DNA from: Baffinella frigidus
Taxonomy: Eukaryota > Cryptophyceae > Cryptomonadales > Baffinellaceae
Reading direction: 5' to 3'
NCBI GenBank assembly: GCA_026770585.1
Contig: MU646309.1
Location: forward strand, 417,302-427,441
DNA length: 10,140 bases
A model generated the notes under the pieces. The model did no database searches. It saw only the letters and a list, made by a program, of their open reading frames with translations, and was not told the origin of the DNA. How positions within the stretch are numbered: the first letter of the stretch is position 1; each line of letters opens with the position of its first letter. Of the stretch, positions 5,749-10,072 are shown piece after piece. The translations under genes were made by a program, and so were the position numbers.

Positions 5749-5771
5749 TCGAGTCTCTCGATACTCAGCGG
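5749..5771 (+). pseudogene. Donor-side copy E2 of exon E
   Basis: It reads LIESLDTQR followed by GTGAGA, a better donor than that of E1. The first half of the exon is replaced by the foldback right arm. Confidence 0.6.
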
Positions 5772-5778
5772 GTGAGAG

Positions 5779-5883
5779 CAGTTGACTAATCCTCACATCA
5801 GTTGACTAATAATCGCGTTCCCTGCTACTAACCCTGTCCGGTTTAGTCATCGCCCTGGTACAAACCTGCGCGGTTTAGTCAAC
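5779..5883. repeat. CAGTTGACTAAT pair, GTTGACTAA/TTAGTCAAC inverted ends, J-family core
   Basis: CAGTTGACTAAT occurs at 5779 and 5799, 20 bases apart. GTTGACTAA at 5781-5789 is inverted as TTAGTCAAC at 5875-5883. Between them, CATCGCCCTGGTACAAACC (5848-5866) is the minus-strand J-family core otherwise seen at 123-142. This may be a roughly 100-bp foldback remnant. Confidence 0.6.
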
Positions 5884-5897
5884 AGTCGTGGACTCGA

Positions 5898-5925
5898 CCT
5901 GATCGAGTCTCTCGAGACTCAGCGG
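5898..5925 (+). pseudogene. Donor-side copy E3 of exon E
   Basis: It reads DLIESLETQR followed by GTGCGACC, exactly as at E1, and differs from E1 at third positions only. The STFGEQQMV part is missing. Confidence 0.6.
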
Positions 5926-5999
5926 GTGCGACCACTAGCCCTCCCGAGAAACCCGAAAACCTGAAAACTCCGAGAAACCCGAGAAACGCGAAACAGGAG

Positions 6000-6045
6000 A
6001 AGACGTTGTTGATCCACGCGCTGCACCTCCGTTGTTCCTAGCAAC
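6000..6045 (+). pseudogene. Acceptor-side copy F0 of exon F
   Basis: After AACAG, the copy reads EKTLLIHALHLRCS and then TAG, parallel to GKSFLMHALHLCCS in F1. The second half of the exon (LNAGQTAALL) and the donor are missing. Confidence 0.6.
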
Positions 6046-6054
6046 TTCCACCCA

Positions 6055-6079
6055 AAACCTAATCCATAATCCCCAATCC

Positions 6080-6118
<39 letters not shown>

Positions 6119-6220
6119 TCTCTAAACCCTAAACCCTAAACCCTAAACCCTAAACCCTAAACCCTAAACCCTAAACCCTAAACCCTAAACCCTGCACCAT
6201 AAACTCCAAACCCTCAACCC
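6055..6220 (+). repeat. CCCTCAA then CCCTAAA arrays
   Basis: Five or so CCCTCAA units (about 6080-6118) are followed by about ten near-perfect CCCTAAA units (6122-6192), then decayed units. This is the purest plant-type telomeric array in the window, but it is internal and flanked by gene-like islands. Confidence 0.97.
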
Positions 6221-6292
6221 CCAACCCTAAACTCTCAAAAAAAGAAAACCTACCCCCAAGCTGCCAACCCCTAAACCCGAAATCCTCAACAG

Positions 6293-6391
6293 GGGAAGTC
6301 GTTTCTGATGCACGCGCTGCACCTGTGCTGCTCGGAGCAACTCAACGCCGGGCAGACGGCAGCCCTCCTCCACATACTCGACATCATCGAC
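6293..6391 (+). CDS. Exon F1 of candidate split gene
   Basis: This is the only full-length member of family F, bounded by CCTCAACAG and GTAACC. It reads 33 codons in phase 0/0, in two stretches: GKSFLMHALHLCCSEQ and LNAGQTAALLHILDIID. The joint E1-F1 peptide is amphipathic and helical-looking. The pattern Cys-x-x-Glu-Gln-(Leu/Phe)-Asn-x-x-Gln-Thr-x-x-Leu-Leu-x-Ile-Leu faintly recalls the N-terminal part of flagellar C1a-32/CFAP119-type proteins, known from memory only. This is a weak hint and no domain search could be run. The 5' half recurs upstream at F0 and the 3' half three times downstream. Confidence 0.5.
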
Positions 6392-6504
6392 GTAACCCCT
6401 CCACCCTACCCCCTAAACCCCAAACCCCAAACCCCGAACCTCGACATCCGAAACCTGAAACCGTCTGATGCCCTGGACCGTAAACCTGAATCCCTAAACC
6501 GTTG

Positions 6505-6566
6505 AGTTAGGGTTGGGGTTTAAGGTTTGGCGTTTGGGAATCGGAGTTTCGGGGGTTGGGGTGTAG
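6505..6566 (-). repeat. G-rich TTTAGGG-like stretch
   Basis: From 6505 the telomere-like words switch to TTAGGGTTGGGG and GGTTTGGCG on the + strand, opposite to all blocks to the left. The switch occurs within about ten bases, between CCCTAAACC (6492-6500) and TTAGGG (6507-6512). Confidence 0.8.
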
Positions 6567-6644
6567 CGGCTGCACCTGTGCTGATCGGAGCAGCTCAACG
6601 CCGGGCAGACGGCCGCCCTCCTCCACATACTCGACATCATCGAC
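6567..6644 (+). pseudogene. Donor-side copy F2 of exon F
   Basis: GGTGTAG precedes a copy reading RLHLC, then TGA, then SEQLNAGQTAALLHILDIID and donor GTAACC. It lacks the first third of F1 and has an in-frame stop. An internal AG (GGAGCAG) could give a shorter open exon from L-N-A-G. Confidence 0.6.
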
Positions 6645-6736
6645 GTAACCCACCCCGAACCTCTCAGGGTTAGGTGTGAGGGATTCGGACGCTCAGGGTG
6701 AGGGGCGAAGGGTCGGGGGTGGGGGCTTTCGGGTGT

Positions 6737-6784
6737 AGATGCTCGACTTCTCCAGCCCTCCTCCACATGCTCGACATCATCGAC
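6737..6784 (+). pseudogene. Donor-side copy F3 of exon F
   Basis: GGGTGTAG is followed by a piece ending in CCCTCCTCCACATGCTCGAC plus ATCATCGAC and GTTACT. A deletion before CCAGCCCTCC shifts the frame relative to F1. Confidence 0.6.
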
Positions 6785-6839
6785 GTTACTCCCGACACCT
6801 TGAGGGCTAGGGGTGAGGAATTCGGGACGCGTAGGGTTA

Positions 6840-6889
6840 GGGGTTAGGGGTGATGGGTGATGGGTGATGGGTGATGGGTGCGGGTGTAG
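6840..6889 (+). repeat. GGGTGAT heptamer array
   Basis: GGGTTAGGGGTTAGGGG is followed by five GGGTGAT units. It is the G-rich strand version of the locally homogenised heptamers and runs into the acceptor-like GGTGTAG of F4. Confidence 0.9.
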
Positions 6890-6943
6890 CAGTTCAACAC
6901 CGAACAAACCGCGGCCCTCCTCCACATACTCGACGTCATCGAC
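6890..6943 (+). pseudogene. Donor-side copy F4 of exon F, open
   Basis: After CGGGTGTAG it reads 18 codons, QFNTEQTAALLHILDVID, followed by GTGTCC. It is open, 54 nt long and in phase 0/0, so it could be spliced as an alternative exon. It lacks the GKSFLMHALHLCC half. FNTEQT against LNAGQT shows amino-acid divergence with the rest conserved. Confidence 0.5.
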
Positions 6944-7020
6944 GTGTCCCCCGACCCCCGACACTCGACGCGCTTGGGGTCAGGGGTCAGGGGTGTCGGA
7001 CTTCGGGTGTGGCGGTGCGA

Positions 7021-7140
7021 CCACCCCGAACCCCAACCCCGCACCGCTAGGGATGAAGGTACAGAACTCTATAAACCCTCTACCCTCAACTCCAACTCTC
7101 AAACCCTCCACCCCACCCCACCCACCCCCAAACCTAACCC
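7021..7140 (+). repeat. C-rich degenerate repeats
   Basis: CCCCGAACCCCAACCCCGCA is followed by CCCTCAA, CTCTCAA and CCACCCCA units. The strand returns to C-rich here, after the G-rich stretch that ends near 7012. Confidence 0.75.
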
Positions 7141-7158
7141 CTCGCAACCTCACACCAG

Positions 7159-7205
7159 GTCCTTGCCTGCGAGCGCTCACACCCTCCAGACCGCACCTCT
7201 ATCCC
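7159..7205 (+). CDS. Exon G0 of candidate split gene
   Basis: It is bounded by CTCACACCAG and a textbook donor, GTAAGT. It reads 15 codons, VLACERSHPPDRTSI, plus two bases. The start fits the phase-0 end of F1, and the end completes proline with H2. Copies at 7573 and 7763 share VLACER, and copies at 8064 and 8226 share the second half. It is the family member with the best donor, although the copies do not divide as cleanly as in the other families. Function unknown. Confidence 0.45.
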
Positions 7206-7216
7206 GTAAGTGTCCA

Positions 7217-7274
7217 TAGGGTGAATATTCACCCTAACTCGCCCTAGGAAGGTCCTAGGGCCCTACGGTAGGGC
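7217..7274. repeat. Cluster of three perfect palindromes after the G0 donor
   Basis: TAGGGTGAATATTCACCCTA (7217-7236) is a perfect 20-bp palindrome. GCCCTAGG-AAGGT-CCTAGGGC (7241-7261) and GCCCTAC-G-GTAGGGC (7260-7274) are perfect hairpins. All contain CCCTA/TAGGG words. Confidence 0.9.
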
Positions 7275-7338
7275 GTATGGGCCTACTGGCTACTTAAGGG
7301 ATACGCACCTGGTTCAGGGGTTAGGGGCTATTAAACCA

Positions 7339-7390
7339 GGATAGACGGGTTCGTTTATTTTGTACGAACGGATACACGAGTGCTGCCATC
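7339..7390 (+). repeat. 52-bp dispersed repeat, copy 2
   Basis: It is the same sequence as 3969-4020, with the conserved ends GGATAGACGGGT and TGCTGCCATC. It lies about 20 bases before the second MITE-like copy. Confidence 0.8.
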
Positions 7391-7409
7391 ATTTCGGAAC
7401 GTCTCTAAC

Positions 7410-7545
7410 TACACAGTGGACCACGGACCTTTCATCAAAAGTCAACTTACCCTGTGGGCAGTGAACTTTAGGGGGTTTCTGATGCAAATTTGGTCACGTT
7501 ACCGCCAAATCTAGGGTTCCCGAAACCCTTGAAGCCCAACGTGTG
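7410..7545 (+). mobile_element. 136-bp MITE-like element, copy 2
   Basis: It has the same length and layout as the copy at 214-349. The ends TACACAGTGG and CCAACGTGTG are decayed versions of the 10-bp inverted repeat. The interior shares CCTTTCATCAAAAGTCAACT and GCAAATTTGGTCA-type words. Confidence 0.7.
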
Positions 7546-7560
7546 GACACTAAAAGACTC

Positions 7561-7671
7561 AAAACCAAAACCAGGTTTTGGCGTGTGAGCGTCCGTGCCC
7601 TCCAGAACAACTGAATCCGTTCTTTTTCAATAGGAGGTTGAATAGGAGAAATTAGTCAAGGCGTATGAAAC
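7561..7671 (+). pseudogene. Copy G1 of exon G within a larger duplicated unit
   Basis: ACCAAAACCAG precedes VLACERPCPPEQ-like sequence. The unit continues AACTGAATCCGTTC and ATAGGAGGTTGAATAGGAG. It is matched by 7750-7911, which carries about 60 extra bases between CAGA-CAA and AACTGAAT. No donor is visible. Confidence 0.5.
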
Positions 7672-7680
7672 TTCATGAGG

Positions 7681-7882
7681 CCTCCTATTTAAATCAAACC
7701 GCGAAATAGGGAACTGAGTCAGTCATCTTCCGAGATGTGACTGGTCTAACACCAAAACCAGGTTCTGGCATGCGAGCGTCCGCCCTCGACAGAGCAAACC
7801 TCGCACAAGGCCCCGCCCCGGTGCGTCCCACGCCAGATTTCATCTCGGAAGATAACTGAATCAGTTCCTTTGCGATAGGAGG
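7681..7882. repeat. Imperfect inverted repeat containing copy G2
   Basis: CCTCCTAT at 7681, with GGGAACTGAGTCAGTCATCT and TCCGAGATG to 7738, is inverted at 7841-7882 (CATCTCGGAAGATAACTGAA ... GATAGGAGG). Between the arms, ACCAAAACCAG and VLACERPPSTEQTSH (7763-7807) form exon-like copy G2. The duplicated unit around G1 contains only the right arm. Confidence 0.7.
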
Positions 7883-7939
7883 TTGCATAGGAGAAATTAG
7901 TTAGGGCATAGTGGATTGAATTAGGCCCGGGTTTCTTAA

Positions 7940-8060
7940 ATCGTAACAAGGGGTTCGGGTTTCGGGTTTCCTGAAACGCAAAAAGGGTTTCAGGATTCGG
8001 GGTTCCTAAGCCGTAACAAAGGGTTGGGGTTTCCCAAACCGTAGATAGGAATTCGGGTAG
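7940..8060 (-). repeat. G-rich degenerate heptamers GGGTTTC/GGGTTCG
   Basis: Words such as GGGTTCGGGTTTCGGGTTTC and CAGGATTCGGGGTTCC are G-rich on the + strand, like those from 8450 to 8630. No exon is seen. Confidence 0.75.
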
Positions 8061-8063
8061 TCC

Positions 8064-8420
8064 ACACCCTCCAGAGCAAACCTCGCACGCCGCGCCACCC
8101 CGATACGTTGCGCTTGGGGTTTATGGTACGTTCTTGGCTGCGCAAGATTTGACCAGTGATACTCTCCAGTCTACGGAAGGGTTGTCTCGTGGGGTCGACG
8201 TTCGGGTTCAGGGTTTAGAGAAATGCACCCTCCAGAGCAAACCTCGCACGCTACCCTACCCCAGCACGCCTCGCTTCGTGCTCAGGGTCGCTTTCCCTAA
8301 ACCGTAAGAAGCGTTTCGGGTTTGGTGAGAACACCTTGATACTGTTCAGGAAACCCGACTTGCTTTGCGGCAGGTAGCATTTCGGGTTGCCCGCGGCACC
8401 CTCCGGAGAAAACCTCAGAG
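8064..8420 (+). pseudogene. Copies G3, G4, G5 of the second half of exon G
   Basis: CACCCTCCAGAGCAAACCTC plus GCACG starts at 8064 and 8226, 162 bases apart. A weaker CACCCTCCGGAGAAAACCTC starts at 8397, 171 bases further on. In frame this reads HPPEQTSHA, like the HPPDRTS of G0. The VLACER half is absent and no GT follows directly. Between copies there is GC-moderate sequence without open exons. Confidence 0.5.
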
Positions 8421-8439
8421 AAGGTTTAGGACACAGGGT

Positions 8440-8632
8440 CTACTCCGTGAGGGTTTAGGGTTCAGAGAACCCCGTGGACCCTTTGCAGTATTTAGGAATT
8501 GGGGATTGGGGTCTGGAAATGAGGGGATTTCGGGTTCAGGGGTTTGGGGTTTCCTAACCTGTGAACTCTTGGGTTCAGGAAAATTTGGTCTTGGGTTCAG
8601 GGGATTTTTGGCTAGGGTTTCTTGAACCGTGA
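8440..8632 (-). repeat. G-rich GGGTTTAG/GGGTTCAG repeats
   Basis: Scattered GGTTTAGGG, GGGTTCAGG and TTGGGGTTTCC words, G-rich on the + strand, fill the end of the G0-H2 intron. Confidence 0.8.
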
Positions 8633-8644
8633 ACCCAAAAGCAG

Positions 8645-8702
8645 GTACGTCTCGGTGGGGTCGGCGCTGGAGACAGCCCTCTTCTTGCCTTTGTGTCCCC
8701 CG
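8645..8702 (+). pseudogene. Acceptor-side copy H1 of exon H
   Basis: After AAAAGCAG it reads one base and then YVSVGSALETALF, identical in protein to H2. A deletion then turns the frame to LPLCPP, and the ERKQQ end and donor are lost. A pyrimidine-rich CTCACT repeat follows and forms the tract of H2. Confidence 0.6.
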
Positions 8703-8746
8703 ACACTCACTCTCACTCTCACGCTCACACTCTCTCTCTCCGGCAG
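8694..8746 (+). promoter_or_regulatory. Expanded polypyrimidine tract and acceptor of H2
   Basis: TGTCCCCCGACACTCACTCT is followed by repeated CTCAC and CT units and ends CTCTCCGGCAG. It is the strongest 3' splice-site tract in the window. Confidence 0.65.
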
Positions 8747-8822
8747 ATACGTCTCGGTGGGATCGGCGCTGGAGACAGCGCTCTTTGCCATGCACTTTGC
8801 GTCCCCCGAGCGCAAGCAGCAG
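8747..8822 (+). CDS. Exon H2 of candidate split gene
   Basis: The exon follows the strong CTCTCTCTCCGGCAG acceptor and ends CAGCAG before GTCCGG. It reads one base, then 25 codons beginning YVSVGSALETAL, with FAMHFASPERKQQ at the end. The single first base completes proline with G0. The donor is weak here, but the equivalent position in copy H3 has CAG-GTAACC. H1 upstream keeps only the start, and H3 downstream keeps only the end. The ALETALFAMHF part looks like an amphipathic helix. I do not recognise the family. Confidence 0.5.
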
Positions 8823-8888
8823 GTCCGGGATCCGGGCGTCCCACCACCAAACCCCACAGCCCTAACCCCCATCCACTAATCCCTAGAG

Positions 8889-8999
8889 GGGCAGTACATC
8901 GCCCGGCCCAGCTTTACCGGCGCTGACACGTCCTCACATATCGGCGCCGGCCACACAGCGGGCTTCGCAGATCGGTCCATTTATTTTCGTGGTACTAAT
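8889..8999 (+). CDS. Possible exon J, following H2
   Basis: A 66-base intron with branch-like CCACTAAT and end CCCTAGAG would place this exon in phase after H2. It reads GQYIARPSFTGADTSS, then HIGAGHTAGFADR, and meets TAA at 8998-9000. It could be a terminal exon ending there, or it could end earlier at one of several GTs, none of which fits the phase-0 start of I2. The island is compositionally unlike the repeats around it. Confidence 0.3.
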
Positions 9000-9052
9000 T
9001 AAGAATTGCTCGGTACAAAGACAGCTTGTTAACCGATATTTCGACCGGATTT

Positions 9053-9195
9053 AATCTCCATACAAGTATTAATTAATTGCTTTTCGGCAACGAAAATTAC
9101 TACATGATTTGCTCATACAAGTAATAGTAGATCATTTGTGTAGTAAATTTCGTTGCACCAAAAGCAATTAATTAATACTTTTGTGGAGATGAGAT
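9053..9195. mobile_element. AT-rich foldback element with ~58-bp arms
   Basis: The left arm is 9053-9110 and the right arm 9131-9195. They share GTATTAATTAATTGCTTTT and an AACGAAA-TTACTACA stretch in inverted form. The loop is 20 bases. The right end abuts exon copy H3, replacing its first half. The composition (TTAATTAATTG) is distinct from the neighbourhood. Confidence 0.85.
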
Positions 9196-9198
9196 TTG

Positions 9199-9254
9199 CG
9201 GTTGAGACAGCCCTCTTTGCGATGCATTTTGCGTCCCCCGATCGCAAGAAGCAG
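9199..9254 (+). pseudogene. Donor-side copy H3 of exon H
   Basis: It reads VETALFAMHFASPDRKKQ and is followed by GTAACC, a better donor than that of H2. The YVSVGSAL half has been replaced by the foldback arm. Confidence 0.6.
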
Positions 9255-9259
9255 GTAAC

Positions 9260-9406
9260 CTCAGGGTGGACTACGAACCTTTCACCAAAAGTCAACTCAC
9301 CTTGAATCGCCCGTGATGAAATTACCTTTATGGATTTTCTGGTGCAATTTGGTTACGCAACGCCCTGAATTCCAGCCCCAACGAGACCTTCGTAGCCCAC
9401 CGTGTG
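9260..9406 (+). mobile_element. MITE-like element, copy 3, at a splice donor
   Basis: The right end CCACCGTGTG matches copy 1 exactly; the left end is CTCAGGGTGG. The interior shares GGACTACGAACCTTTCACCA and TTTCTGGTGCAATTTGGTTA-like words with copy 1. The hexamer GGTAAC lies directly before (9254-9259) and again at the right border (9406-9411), a possible target duplication. The left GGTAAC includes the donor GT of H3. Confidence 0.65.
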
Positions 9407-9442
9407 GTAACCCCCCCATGAGCCTGTCATGGTGGATCGTCT

Positions 9443-9530
9443 GCGGTTGTAGCACGTCCTCCCGTTCCCGCGTCCAGGTTGAGCAGGATTCCTCGGTGGT
9501 TCCTGTGCTATTCCATCATGCATCGTGTGT
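9443..9530 (+). pseudogene. Acceptor-side copy I0 of exon I
   Basis: GCGGTTGTAGCACGTCCTCC, then a pyrimidine run and CGCGTCCAG, parallels the intron end before I1 and I2. The sequence after it reads VEQDSSVVPVLFHHAS and resembles TEKE of I2 only at the start. It was probably disrupted before or by the adjacent foldback. Confidence 0.4.
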
Positions 9531-9549
9531 CAACCTTCTTCTATTATAG

Positions 9550-9773
9550 AAATCGGGTTGTCTTGGATTTTTCCTGGGTCGGGTCGGGCGGAAATCTGAC
9601 GGAAATGCGCCGTTTTGTGTCATCTTATGGGTGGGGGATGCAAAGAAAAGATATTTTGTCATCAATCGCATGCATAAGATAGCATAAAACTTCATTTAAG
9701 CCAGTCATCTAACAAAACAATCTGGAATTTGGAATCGCCCGACCCGACCCAAAATCCAAGCCAACCCGAATTT
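9550..9773. mobile_element. Foldback/MITE-like element with ~45-bp arms
   Basis: AAATCGGGTTGTCTTGGATT and GGGTCGGGTCGGGCG in the left arm (9550-9590) are inverted at 9731-9773 (CGCCCGACCCGACCC, AAATCCAAGCCAACCCGAATTT). The element is about 224 bases with no coding capacity. It lies between I0 and I1. Confidence 0.85.
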
Positions 9774-9833
9774 TACAATGACTTTATTATGTGCGTCCAG
9801 ACGCTAATAGTTTCTTTTGAGGCAATCGTATGC

Positions 9834-9892
9834 GGTCCTAACAAGTCCTCCTATCCCCCCTCCAGACCGAGCGGGAGGTGGGGCAGCAGTCC
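9834..9892 (+). pseudogene. Acceptor-side copy I1 of exon I
   Basis: GGTCCTAACAAGTCCTCCTA, then TCCCCCCTCCAG, is followed from 9866 by TEREVGQQS, matching TEKEVRQQS of I2. The remainder of I2 (VAGTVGGQHDDW) and its donor are missing. Confidence 0.6.
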
Positions 9893-9899
9893 TGCTCAA

Positions 9900-9989
9900 G
9901 TGAATCATCCGCGGTTCTAGCAAGTCCTTCTTAGTGAATCGCGCGCTGGTCTAACAAGTGCTCTTCAGTGAATCATCCGCGGTTCTAAC
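9900..9989 (+). repeat. 34-bp tandem repeat carrying branch-point-like CTAAC
   Basis: GTGAATC starts at 9900, 9934 and 9968, exactly 34 bases apart. Each unit contains GGTTCTAGC, GGTCTAAC or GGTTCTAAC, followed in the first two by AAGTCCTTC-like sequence. The third unit runs directly into the pyrimidine tract of I2. Confidence 0.9.
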
Positions 9990-10009
9990 TCCTCATATCC
10001 CCCCTCCAG

Positions 10010-10072
10010 ACTGAGAAGGAGGTGCGGCAGCAGTCCGTGGCAGGCACCGTCGGGGGGCAGCACGACGACTGG
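10010..10072 (+). CDS. Exon I2, complete member of family I
   Basis: CTAACTCCTCATATCCCCCC ends in TCCAG, a strong branch-tract-acceptor arrangement. The exon reads 21 codons in phase 0/0, TEKEVRQQSVAG then TVGGQHDDW, and is followed by GTACCC and CCCTAAACC repeats. Two acceptor-half copies lie upstream. It could follow H2 in phase (both phase 0), but exon J lies between without a compatible donor, so it may belong to the same or a following gene. Family not recognised. Confidence 0.45.

Noticed and set aside
5382-5789. A 135-codon + strand open frame starting with ATG
   Set aside because: It runs through E1, two inverted repeats and E2. The frame is interrupted in concept by GT donors conserved in three copies, and the centre is foldback sequence. 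Only the E1 part is kept as an exon.
6122-6192. True chromosome end
   Set aside because: The CCCTAAA array is short, internal and flanked on both sides by gene-like islands, so it is interstitial.
6494-7247. Overlapping frames on both strands rich in His, Pro and Ser
   Set aside because: They are low-complexity products of G-rich and C-rich repeats surrounding the F copies.
9900-9989. CRISPR-like array with 34-base period
   Set aside because: The units are contiguous, have no spacers of distinct sequence and lie in a eukaryotic intron end.
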